Assembly: GCF_004366715.1 (NCBI RefSeq)
Contig: NZ_SOQZ01000001.1
Location: 620,001-684,000, forward strand
DNA length: 64,000 nt
Direction: 5' to 3'
From: Meridianimaribacter flavus
GTDB taxonomy: Bacteria; Bacteroidota; Bacteroidia; Flavobacteriales; Flavobacteriaceae
Part shown: positions 29,228 through 37,468 of the stretch, piece by piece
Layout of the letters: each line of letters opens with the position of its first letter
Position numbering within the stretch: the stretch's first letter is position 1
Program-made: the position numbers and the translations under genes
The notes under the pieces: model-generated
The model's input: the letters and a program-made list of their open reading frames with translations, nothing else
Databases searched by the model: none
What the model was told of the DNA's origin: nothing

Positions 29228-30766
29228 TTAAGGGAGTTGGTACATGTTAGGTAATTCGTTTTCTAATAAAGACTTTGGTTTGTTTGTAAACTCAATAAAG
29301 TCGTTAGCATCTGTCATTCCTGGTACTGGAGTGCAGTATGTGTTTTCATTGTTTGACCAAAACATCATAAAAGCAATATGATTGTTGTTATTGGTAATGG
29401 CATTGTAAAGGTTGTTTGAGTAGAAGTTTGAAATAGGATTGTTATCACCAGGAGTAACGAAGTAACCTGTTTCAGATAAAGCTGCAATTTTAACCCGTTG
29501 CTTTGCTAAATCTGATACTATTTTAAGCTTATTGTTTGCGGCAGTAACTCCACTTTGTCCTTGATTGTTGAAGTCACCATAGTTGTCCATGGCTAAAATA
29601 TCTACATAAGCATCACCAGGATAACGCTGTAAGTATAAAGCTTCGGTTGTATAACTATTGTCAGGAGCATAAGCATAAAGCATATTATTTACACCAAGAG
29701 TATCTCTTAGGTAAGTAACCGTAAATTGCCAGCACTCTATGAATTGTTGTGGAGAACAGTAATCGTCTCCCCACCAAAACCAGTTTCCGTCAAACTCATG
29801 AAATGGTCTGAAAATAATTGGAACTTTTTTACCGTCACTTCCTATTAGGTTATTGGCAACATCTGCTACTTTTTGTAGTTTTTGTTTGTAATACTCATGA
29901 TTTGCACCTCCAGGTAAAATGCTAGCAAAAGCATTTTCAGCTTGAAACTGTGTCATTTCACTTACGTAGAAATGATCACCATCATAAGGTTCTCTTAAAT
30001 GCCAAGTGAACATGTTTACCATGCCTTTGTTGTATGCTTCAACAGCATCAGCCATAATAATTTGTTCTTGTTGATAAAACCAGTTTGAAGCTGTGCCATC
30101 ATTATTATCATCAGTAATAAACATAAAATCTGAACCTAAAAGTCCAGGGTCGCTTCCTGTAAGTTTTTTAATATCAGAATCACCAACTGCATTATTGTAG
30201 AATGAATTAAACGCGTCTTGTTGGCCTATAATAAAACTGTCTGGAGACATTGTTTTTAGGTTGTAAAATAAAGCTATGGTTTCGTCTGTTGAATTTGGGT
30301 TAACCATATAGTTAGCTGTATCTTCGGGTTGTAATACAAATGCTTCTGGTTCTTCCGAAAGTGTCATGGTTGCACTGTCTGGAGTTCCTATTTCGGCATT
30401 GTTACTTACTGACACTATCTCAATAATAATAGTTTCATCTCCTTCGGTATCACTGTCATCAATTACTGTTACTGGAATTGAATGTGAAGTGGTATTTGCA
30501 GGAATAGTTACTTGACTATTTATCGTTTGAAAATCTTCACTATTGGTTGCTGTTCCGCTTATGTTAAGGTTAACAGTTGTAGCAGTGGTTGAAGATCCTG
30601 TTAAGGATATATTAAAAGCACCATTAGTAGTTGGTTCAGAAGCTGAACTACCAACTGAAATGGATACTTTTGGATTTACGGTTTCTCCTCCGTTATTAGA
30701 ATTGTTATCGTCTTTTGAGCAACTAAAGGCTAAAAAGCTTAGTGTTATTAAAAGTAACTTTTTCAT
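29228..30766 (-). CDS. GH26 beta-mannanase lipoprotein with Calx-beta domain
   Basis: Lipoprotein (512 aa, lipobox AFSC, Cys16). After an Asn/Gly-rich spacer comes a Calx-beta-type domain (about residues 33-135; DSDTEGDETIIIEI is the typical calcium-binding-like turn). The GH26 barrel follows. Acid/base Glu324 sits in FRPFHEFDGNWFWWG and nucleophile Glu432 in AALSETGYF. The Calx-beta part probably lifts the enzyme away from the outer membrane. It is one of two GH26 paralogues in this operon; the other (34994-36151) lacks this domain. Ten bp separate it from the epimerase gene upstream. Confidence 0.92.
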   Translation of the reverse strand: MKKLLLITLSFLAFSCSKDDNNSNNGGETVNPKVSISVGSSASEPTTNGAFNISLTGSSTTATTVNLNISGTATNSEDFQTINSQVTIPANTTSHSIPVTVIDDSDTEGDETIIIEIVSVSNNAEIGTPDSATMTLSEEPEAFVLQPEDTANYMVNPNSTDETIALFYNLKTMSPDSFIIGQQDAFNSFYNNAVGDSDIKKLTGSDPGLLGSDFMFITDDNNDGTASNWFYQQEQIIMADAVEAYNKGMVNMFTWHLREPYDGDHFYVSEMTQFQAENAFASILPGGANHEYYKQKLQKVADVANNLIGSDGKKVPIIFRPFHEFDGNWFWWGDDYCSPQQFIECWQFTVTYLRDTLGVNNMLYAYAPDNSYTTEALYLQRYPGDAYVDILAMDNYGDFNNQGQSGVTAANNKLKIVSDLAKQRVKIAALSETGYFVTPGDNNPISNFYSNNLYNAITNNNNHIAFMMFWSNNENTYCTPVPGMTDANDFIEFTNKPKSLLENELPNMYQLP

Positions 30767-30776
30767 CGTTCAATTT

Positions 30777-31958
30777 TTAAATATTCATCATTATACATGC
30801 TCTTGAAGTATGATAAGGAGCTTTCCACATGCTCACTTTATCTTCTTCATGATAGACATTTCCATTTTTATCAACTCTAAAAAACCATTCTCCATTAACA
30901 GTGTCTATAAGATGAGTTTTAGTGAATTCCCAAATTTTTAATGCAGTGTCTATGTAAGTTGAATCATTTTTTATTTGGTAAGCATATTTTAAGCCAACTA
31001 AGGCTTCAACTTGTGGCCACCAATGTCTATCAGTGTCTATGTGGTTGGAGGTTAGGTTTTTTTCATTTATAACTGCACCATCAGTATCAATCGCTTCGTT
31101 AATAAATGTGTTTGCAACTCTAGTTGCTATTGTGTAAGCTTGTTGTGATAAGTCGTTGTTCTTTAGTGTTTTTGCAGCTTCAATAACAAGCCATATCGTT
31201 TCTATGTCATGACCATAAGATACGGAATTGCTGAGTAATTTCCAGTCTTCGTCAAAGAACAAATGGTAGTGATTATTACTATTTAAAAATTTGGTTAAGA
31301 ATAATTCAACCAACATTGTTAGAGATTTTTTAAGCGACTCATTAGGATAGATTTCTAGGAGTGTTGTGTAGGCTTCTAAAACATGAAGATGGGTATTCAT
31401 AGTTTTTGCAGCGTTCATATCCTTTTCACTTAAACGCATATCATCAATAGGTGACCAATCTTGATTAAGCGCTTCGATATAACCTAGTTTTTTAGAGTCT
31501 TTAGCGTGTTTTTCTAATAATTCAAAAAGTTGAATGGCTAGAGTTTTTGCTTCTTCATCTTTTGAAAACTTGTAATATTCTGACAATGCATAAATGCCAA
31601 ATGCCTGTGCGTATACTTGTTTACGCTTATTAATTGGTTGTCCTTTGTAGTCGAGTTCCCAGTAAAAGCCTCCATATTCATTGTCTTTAAAATAATCTTT
31701 TAAATACTGAAAAGAACGTTCGCAAATAGACTGATAAGATTTTGAGTTTAAATAATTTGATGCAGCAGAAAACGACCAAAGAATTCGAGTGTTAAGGATA
31801 ATGCCTTTATTGGCTTTATCTACAATTTTATTGTCGTTGGTTATTTTACCAACAAAACCACCATAGTTTTGGTCTATGGTGTTGTTGGTCCAATAGGTTA
31901 ATATGTTGAGCAATTCTGAATGGAGTTCAGATTGCATCGTTTTATAGGCATTATTCAT
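30777..31958 (-). CDS. AGE-family epimerase, probable cellobiose/mannobiose 2-epimerase
   Basis: Cytoplasmic (alpha/alpha)6 barrel protein (393 aa, no signal peptide) of the N-acylglucosamine 2-epimerase superfamily. Conserved His residues typical of cellobiose 2-epimerase occur in SYGHDIETIW, DRHWWPQVEAL and YHTSRACIM. It should convert beta-1,4-mannobiose to mannosyl-beta-1,4-glucose. The GH130 gene beside it (3 bp) would use that product; this pairing is known from the mannan operon of Bacteroides fragilis. Free-sugar epimerase activity is a less likely alternative. Confidence 0.88.
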   Translation of the reverse strand: MNNAYKTMQSELHSELLNILTYWTNNTIDQNYGGFVGKITNDNKIVDKANKGIILNTRILWSFSAASNYLNSKSYQSICERSFQYLKDYFKDNEYGGFYWELDYKGQPINKRKQVYAQAFGIYALSEYYKFSKDEEAKTLAIQLFELLEKHAKDSKKLGYIEALNQDWSPIDDMRLSEKDMNAAKTMNTHLHVLEAYTTLLEIYPNESLKKSLTMLVELFLTKFLNSNNHYHLFFDEDWKLLSNSVSYGHDIETIWLVIEAAKTLKNNDLSQQAYTIATRVANTFINEAIDTDGAVINEKNLTSNHIDTDRHWWPQVEALVGLKYAYQIKNDSTYIDTALKIWEFTKTHLIDTVNGEWFFRVDKNGNVYHEEDKVSMWKAPYHTSRACIMMNI

Positions 31959-31961
31959 CTA

Positions 31962-33149
31962 TTATAGCCTTTTGTTTTTTTCTATTAAATCTATAATGGT
32001 TTGTACTGAACCTGCTGATGTATAGGTGTCTTTAGGTGTGTTAATGCAATAGTCAATTAACTTCTCAATAGTTGTTGTTGCTACATGCATACGTGTGTCA
32101 GATGATGCGTAATAAATGTAAACTGTGCCATCACTGTCTTCAATCCAACCATTTACAAATAAAACATTAGAAACATCACCAACACGTTCTTCATCTTGAG
32201 GACCCATAAAATGACCAGCTGGTTGATGAATCACTTTTGAAATATCATTTAAATCGGTCATAAACATATACAGTGTGTATCTCAATCCTGCAGCAGTGTT
32301 TCTTACACCATGAGCAATATGTAACCAACCTTTCTCGGTTTTTATAGGGGCTGGACCTTGCCCATTTTTAAGTTCAAAAATGGTGTGGTAAACTTTATTG
32401 TTTATAATTTTTTCGTTTTCAACAACAGGATTTAGCATATCTACAACATAACCTAATCCTATTCCTCCACCATTACCAATATCTATAAACCCATCTTGAG
32501 GTCTGGTATAAAGCGCATATTTTCCATCTACAAATTCAGGGTGTAAAACAACATTACGTTGTTGGCCAGTGTTAGAAATTAAATCAGGTAAGCGCTCCCA
32601 ATTGATAAGGTCTTTGGTTCTAACAATGCCAGCATTAGCAATGGCAGAGCTAGTGTCTCCAGCTTTTGCGTTTGGGTCTTTACGCTCAGTGCAAAAAATA
32701 CCATAAATCCAACCGTCTTCATGTTTAGTTAATCGCATGTCATAAACATTTGTGTCTGGATTTCCTTCTATTTGAGGGATAACACAAGGTTTGTCCCAAA
32801 ATTCAAACTGATCTATTCCGTTAGGACTTTCAGCCATTGCAAAAAATGATTTTCGGTCATTACCTTCAACGCGAACACAAAGCACATATTTATCATTCCA
32901 TTTTATAGCTCCTGCATTAAAAGTGGCATTAAAACCTATGCGTTCTAAAACATTAGGATTGGTTTCTTCGTTTAAATCGTATCTCCAATGTACAGGAATA
33001 TGGTCGGCTGTTATTATTGGGTTTTTATAACGATTATAAACTCCGTTTTTGCTATGTAAAGGTTCATTTTTTTTGTTTATCACTGCTTCGTAATCCTGAA
33101 AAACCTTTTCAAGTTTATAGCTTCTTACATATAGATCTTTTCGCATCAT
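31962..33149 (-). CDS. GH130 beta-1,4-mannosyl-glucose phosphorylase
   Basis: Cytoplasmic phosphorylase (395 aa, no signal peptide) with a five-bladed beta-propeller fold. Visible are NAGAIKWNDKYVLCVRVEG, the catalytic Asp region NVYDMRLTKHEDG, and the late GPQDEERVGDVSNV. These marks fit GH130_1, whose type activity is phosphorolysis of 4-O-beta-mannosyl-glucose to mannose-1-phosphate plus glucose. Mannobiose or N-glycan specificity (other GH130 subfamilies) is possible but less likely given the neighbouring 2-epimerase. It is linked by 2-3 bp to both neighbours. Confidence 0.9.
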   Translation of the reverse strand: MMRKDLYVRSYKLEKVFQDYEAVINKKNEPLHSKNGVYNRYKNPIITADHIPVHWRYDLNEETNPNVLERIGFNATFNAGAIKWNDKYVLCVRVEGNDRKSFFAMAESPNGIDQFEFWDKPCVIPQIEGNPDTNVYDMRLTKHEDGWIYGIFCTERKDPNAKAGDTSSAIANAGIVRTKDLINWERLPDLISNTGQQRNVVLHPEFVDGKYALYTRPQDGFIDIGNGGGIGLGYVVDMLNPVVENEKIINNKVYHTIFELKNGQGPAPIKTEKGWLHIAHGVRNTAAGLRYTLYMFMTDLNDISKVIHQPAGHFMGPQDEERVGDVSNVLFVNGWIEDSDGTVYIYYASSDTRMHVATTTIEKLIDYCINTPKDTYTSAGSVQTIIDLIEKNKRL

Positions 33150-33151
33150 AA

Positions 33152-34990
33152 CTAATCTAATTTTTCATCTAATTTATTCCACCAGAATTTTTTCAATAAG
33201 AATACACAAATCACAAGTATGGCTACTGAAATGTATATTGGTGTTTGTTGTCTAAATATTATATACATTGGAAGTATTACAAGAGTAGTTTGAGCAATAA
33301 TTCCAATAACTATGTTGAACATATCTCGTCCAAAATCTTTATTTCTTTTAAGGCTTGGGTCTTCGGCTAAGAGTTTGTCGTGTACTGGTTTCCAAAAACC
33401 CCAAGGACGTACGTTTTTGTAAAATGATTTTAACACTGCATCTTCAGTTGGAGGAGCAGAGTAGGTACCAATTATGCTTCCTAGTATTGAAACAACTAGA
33501 AGTATTGGGAATAGATATAAGCTAAGAATATTAGGGAATAACTCAGGAACTATTGCTGCTGATAATAAACCTGCAACCATTCCCCAGAAAAACCCTTCTC
33601 CATTAAATCGCCACCAATGCCATTTTAAAATATTAGCACCAACGTAACTACCATAAAGTACTGAGACGATCCATTGTAATACAGAGTTTACATCTTTTGC
33701 GAAAAACCCTAAAACGATGCTAATAATAACCACTATGATACCTGTGAGGTAATTCATGTTTCTGGTTTGATTTGCATTGGCGTTAGGTTTTACATATTTA
33801 AGGTAAATGTCATTTACAAGATATGCTTGAGCCGCATTTAATGTGCCTGCAAATGTAGACATGAATGCTGCTATTAAACCTGCTAGTAAAAGTCCTAAAA
33901 GTCCAATAGGGACAAACTCTTTTATGGCAGTAGGAAGTATAAGCTCAAAATCTATAGTTCCTGTGGCATCCATTAGGTTTAATTTTTCATAGTAAATGAG
34001 AGCTAACGCAGCAAAACCAGCTATCATTAAATAACGAATTGGCATTAAAATAACTGAAACAAAACCACTCATTTTTGAGGCTTCAGCTGAGTTTTTTGTA
34101 GATAGTATTTTTTGCATGTCGTATGTTGGTGCAGGACCAGCAACACTTACTAAAACCCCTTTAAAAACCATCATCATAAAGAAAACAGTGAACAAGCTAA
34201 AACCATCTTCTTTTATTTTTTGATTGACTTCTGGGATGATTTCGCTCCAATCCATATTGAGTTCCCAACCAAAGAATGGGGTTTTCCAACCTTCAGGAAC
34301 ATTAAGTACATGTTCGCCTACAGCTTGAAAACCAAGGTAGCCTATCACTAAAGCTGCAATAGTCATGATTGCAAACTGAACAACATCTGCCCAAACAATA
34401 CCAGACATTCCACCAAGAAGTGAGTAGAAAACTGCAAACAGTGTAAAAATAACACCATAAAAATGTGGTACATATTCTAAAGGAATAGTGAAAGGCACAT
34501 AGTTGCTTACTAATTCCCAAGGAATAAAAATTTCAATAAATTTTCCAAGCCCAATAAACCCATAAGCTAGGTAGCCTAAACACATAATGAGTGCAAATAC
34601 AACAACAATGATGTGGGAAAGTTTAGCGCCTTTTTCAAAACCAAAACGTGTACCTATCCATTCAGCACCAGTTGTTGCGTTAGAGCGCCTTAACCACTTG
34701 GATAGATAAACCATAAGGAATATTTGGTTAAATACTGGCCATAGCCAAGGTATCCATGCGCTTTTAATGCCATAAACAAACATGAGTGTTACCAACCAGA
34801 TGGTTCCTGAAATATCAAACATACCTGATGCGTTGGAAAGTCCAAGCATATACCATGGTATGGATTTTCCACCAAGTAAATAATCGTCTTTGCTGCGTTG
34901 AGCTCTTTTTCTTAGAACCAAACCAATTGCAACTATAATTACTAGGTATAGTAAGATTATGGCAATATCAATAGGGTGTATTAAATTCAT
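33152..34990 (-). CDS. Sodium:solute symporter (SSS/SGLT family), probable mannobiose importer
   Basis: Inner-membrane transporter (612 aa, about 14 hydrophobic segments) of the solute:sodium symporter family. N-terminal IALVILY-type helix followed by KDDYLLGGKSIPWYMLGLS, and GMSGIVWADVVQFAIMT in the core. Its place between GH26 and GH130 suggests it carries mannobiose or short mannooligosaccharides from periplasm to cytoplasm. A symporter gene occupies the same place in the B. fragilis mannan operon. Spacing is 3 bp to GH26 upstream and 2 bp to GH130 downstream. The exact substrate is not provable from sequence. Confidence 0.9.
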   Translation of the reverse strand: MNLIHPIDIAIILLYLVIIVAIGLVLRKRAQRSKDDYLLGGKSIPWYMLGLSNASGMFDISGTIWLVTLMFVYGIKSAWIPWLWPVFNQIFLMVYLSKWLRRSNATTGAEWIGTRFGFEKGAKLSHIIVVVFALIMCLGYLAYGFIGLGKFIEIFIPWELVSNYVPFTIPLEYVPHFYGVIFTLFAVFYSLLGGMSGIVWADVVQFAIMTIAALVIGYLGFQAVGEHVLNVPEGWKTPFFGWELNMDWSEIIPEVNQKIKEDGFSLFTVFFMMMVFKGVLVSVAGPAPTYDMQKILSTKNSAEASKMSGFVSVILMPIRYLMIAGFAALALIYYEKLNLMDATGTIDFELILPTAIKEFVPIGLLGLLLAGLIAAFMSTFAGTLNAAQAYLVNDIYLKYVKPNANANQTRNMNYLTGIIVVIISIVLGFFAKDVNSVLQWIVSVLYGSYVGANILKWHWWRFNGEGFFWGMVAGLLSAAIVPELFPNILSLYLFPILLVVSILGSIIGTYSAPPTEDAVLKSFYKNVRPWGFWKPVHDKLLAEDPSLKRNKDFGRDMFNIVIGIIAQTTLVILPMYIIFRQQTPIYISVAILVICVFLLKKFWWNKLDEKLD

Positions 34991-34993
34991 TTT

Positions 34994-36151
34994 TTAGTTA
35001 GTTAGGTCTTCTAAAAATAAGGTTTTTGGTAATGCTTCAAAAGCTTTAAAGTCATCAACAATTGGATGTCCTTTGTATGGCATATAATGATGATCTGGTC
35101 TTGCGTTTCTCCAAAATAAAACCCAAGAAATACCAGTGTTTTCTAGGTTAGGATAAAGCACTTCGGTAAACCAGTTTGGTGTTGAAAGTGTTTCTAAACC
35201 TGTTTCGGTAAATGCATATGGTTTTTGTTTTTGCTCAGCAATTTCTTTTACAATTGCTAAATCGTGTTGTAGAGAATTTATAAAACCTTCAGAGTCTTTA
35301 AAATCATAAATATCAATCCCAAAAATATCTACATACTCATCACCAGGATAATATTTCATGTAGTCGTCTGTAGGGTTTAATTTATTAGGAGAGTAAGCAT
35401 ATAATAAATTGTTGAGTTGATGCGTGTCTCTTAACAAGTTAACTGTTTCTATCCATAGAGTTTTATAATCTTCAACAGAACAGTTGCCTTCTCCCCACCA
35501 AAACCAGCTTCCGTTCATTTCGTGAAATGGCCTAAATACAACAGGAATGGGTTGATTATTAATTTCTACAGATTTTAAAAAGTCCGCTACTCGTTTTACC
35601 CATAGTTGGTATTTGTCATGATGTTTTCCGCCTTTAATAATGTCTGAAACAGTTGAGGTTTTATCCCAAGAATCTCCATTAGATGTAGGGTTGTCAGCAT
35701 GCCAACTTACAGTAATGATTCCGCCTTTTTTGTAAGCGTCAATCATTAATTGACGCATAGTTGTAAAAGAAACTGAGTCTAAGTTGTGAGTGTTGTTGAG
35801 CTCAATATGTCCAATGTCAAAACCATAAACTGCAGGAAGTTTACCTGAAACTTCTTTGACATCACTTTTTATAACTTCAGGAGAATCTTCGTGTTTCCAA
35901 TTTAATCCATAAGAAGTGGCATCTTGATGACCAATTGCAAATCCTTTTTTTGAAATTGTATAAAGTTTAGAAATTAGATCTTCAGTATCAATTGAACGTT
36001 TTGTTTTGATGTCATCTTTTTCAACAGAAATGTCCTTTTTTAAATCTTCTTTTTTGTCATTTTTACAAGAAAGTGGCAAAAAAAGAAAAAATAGTATCAT
36101 TACTTTAATGCAAATTGTTTTATTTAAATAAAATGGATGGTTTTTTATCAT
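34994..36151 (-). CDS. GH26 beta-mannanase/mannobiohydrolase, lipoprotein
   Basis: First gene of the seven-gene minus-strand catabolic operon. Lipoprotein (385 aa, lipobox PLSC, Cys29) followed by a charged spacer and a GH26 barrel. The acid/base is Glu211 in FRPFHEMNGSWFWWG, and the nucleophile is Glu316 in AFTETGLE. With no extra domain and a place next to the transporter, it could be the mannobiose-releasing member, like ManA of B. fragilis. That role is inferred. It is divergent from araC across a 152-bp region that must hold the operon promoter. Confidence 0.9.
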   Translation of the reverse strand: MIKNHPFYLNKTICIKVMILFFLFLPLSCKNDKKEDLKKDISVEKDDIKTKRSIDTEDLISKLYTISKKGFAIGHQDATSYGLNWKHEDSPEVIKSDVKEVSGKLPAVYGFDIGHIELNNTHNLDSVSFTTMRQLMIDAYKKGGIITVSWHADNPTSNGDSWDKTSTVSDIIKGGKHHDKYQLWVKRVADFLKSVEINNQPIPVVFRPFHEMNGSWFWWGEGNCSVEDYKTLWIETVNLLRDTHQLNNLLYAYSPNKLNPTDDYMKYYPGDEYVDIFGIDIYDFKDSEGFINSLQHDLAIVKEIAEQKQKPYAFTETGLETLSTPNWFTEVLYPNLENTGISWVLFWRNARPDHHYMPYKGHPIVDDFKAFEALPKTLFLEDLTN

Positions 36152-36228
36152 TTTTTATTTTATTAATAATTTTATGCAATATAAAATGAAGATTTTATAA
36201 TTTAGCACGCTGACAATTATTTATTGTT

Positions 36229-36236
36229 CAAAATTA
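36229..36236 (-). promoter_or_regulatory. Candidate -7 box of the mannan catabolic operon
   Basis: On the minus strand this reads TAATTTTG, an exact match to TAnnTTTG. It is 78 bp before the GH26 start. No clear TTTG -33 element is present at the expected distance, as is usual for activator-dependent promoters. This is a short motif in AT-rich DNA, so a chance match is possible. Confidence 0.4.
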
Positions 36237-36249
36237 ACTATACAAAATT

Positions 36250-36278
36250 CAATTTGATGATATTATTTTATCAAATTG
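36250..36278. promoter_or_regulatory. Inverted repeat in the GH26-araC divergent region
   Basis: CAATTTGAT (36250-36258) and ATCAAATTG (36270-36278) form a perfect 9-bp inverted repeat with centres 20 bp apart, about two helical turns. It lies 26 bp before the araC start and just upstream of the candidate GH26 -7 box. It could be the AraC-protein operator; the assignment is inferred. Confidence 0.45.
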
Positions 36279-36303
36279 TTAAAATATTATTACATCATTA
36301 TAT

Positions 36304-37182
36304 ATGGATATTTTAAAAAAAGTGCATAGGGAGATCACTCCTTTGTCTCCAGAAGATAGTTTTTTGGTTTTTGATAGGGTAAAAGATGATTTTGATTTCC
36401 CTATTCATTTTCATCCAGAATATGAACTGAATTTTATTAGTAATGGTAAAGGAGTAAAAAGGGTTGTGGGTGATAGTATTGAAGAGATTGAAGAGGTTGA
36501 ACTTGTTTTGGTTGGTCCTAATCTTCATCATGGATGGTTGACGCATAATTGTAAGAATGACGATATACATGAGATTACAATTCAGTTTCATCAGCATTTG
36601 TTTGCAGACGAGTTTTTGTCAAGAAAAATCATGAAGCCTATAAAAGAGATGTTTGATAGGTCGGTTCATGGTATTTTGTTTTCTAAAAAAGTGGCTTTAG
36701 ATTTAAAGGAGCGTATTTCTAGGCTTTCTAGAATTGATGGGATTGACTATTTTCTTGAAATTATATCTATACTTCATGATTTAGCTAACTCAAGAAATCA
36801 AAGACTTTTATCGACCTATACAGTGAATAGGGAAAACTTTGAGAACAGTGATAAAATTAAAACGGTTTATGAGTATGTTCAGGAGAATTTCGATAAAAAA
36901 ATAACCTTGTCTGAAGTCTCTGAGTTGGTAAATATGAGCAATGTGTCTTTTAATAGATTTATGAAAAAGCGTACCGGAAAAACATTTGTTGACTATGTAA
37001 ATGACGTTAGAATAGGGTATGCTTCTATGTGGTTGTTAGAAAGAGATAATAGTATTTCTGAGATAGCCTTTAATTGTGGGTTTAATAATATTGCTAATTT
37101 TAATAGAGTCTTCAAAAAATTGAAAAACTGTACTCCAAGCCAGTATAAAACGGAGTTTTCGGGTATAAAACGTATACTCTAA
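36304..37182 (+). CDS. AraC-family transcriptional regulator of the PUL
   Basis: Cytoplasmic regulator (292 aa). An N-terminal cupin-like sugar-sensing domain (FHPEYELNFISNGKG, LVLVGPNLHHGW) is followed by a C-terminal double helix-turn-helix. The HTH part covers about residues 190-285 (ITLSEVSELVNMSNVSFNRF and SISEIAFNCGFNNIANFNRVF). It sits between the catabolic operon (divergent) and the susCD operon (same strand), the natural place for the pathway regulator. It would sense a small cytoplasmic sugar, perhaps mannobiose or mannosyl-glucose. No hybrid two-component system or SusR-type regulator is in the locus, so this gene is the only candidate controller in sight. Confidence 0.9.
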   Translation: MDILKKVHREITPLSPEDSFLVFDRVKDDFDFPIHFHPEYELNFISNGKGVKRVVGDSIEEIEEVELVLVGPNLHHGWLTHNCKNDDIHEITIQFHQHLFADEFLSRKIMKPIKEMFDRSVHGILFSKKVALDLKERISRLSRIDGIDYFLEIISILHDLANSRNQRLLSTYTVNRENFENSDKIKTVYEYVQENFDKKITLSEVSELVNMSNVSFNRFMKKRTGKTFVDYVNDVRIGYASMWLLERDNSISEIAFNCGFNNIANFNRVFKKLKNCTPSQYKTEFSGIKRIL

Positions 37183-37363
37183 TAGTATTAGCTACAAAAG
37201 ACTGTACTATTTTGTTATTCTGCACATATATATAGATGATATTGGTGTCTATATTTGTTTTTTTAGCTCTATTTAGTGTTGTTTGTTGATTGTTTGAAAG
37301 TTTTTGTAAAAAATTATATAAATAATTGACAAAATAATATTAACACTAACTTAACATTTCCTT

Positions 37364-37371
37364 TAATTTTG
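37364..37371 (+). promoter_or_regulatory. Candidate -7 box of the susCD operon
   Basis: TAATTTTG matches TAnnTTTG and lies 98 bp before the susC ATG, leaving a leader of about 90 nt. It falls in the 286-bp AT-rich gap after araC; nothing else was recognised there except a second TATATTTG further upstream at 37250. The evidence is a short motif only. Confidence 0.4.
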
Positions 37372-37468
37372 ATATTGACAAAAAACACCCTTTATAATTA
37401 CGCATATTATAATTATTGAGGTATAAATATTCAAAATGTACAATTTACTGTACTAACACTAAAAAAAC

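Noticed and set aside
37250-37257. TATATTTG upstream of susC as an alternative promoter
   Set aside because: It would give a leader of over 200 nt and has no TTTG at the right distance. The box at 37364 is nearer, but neither is proven.
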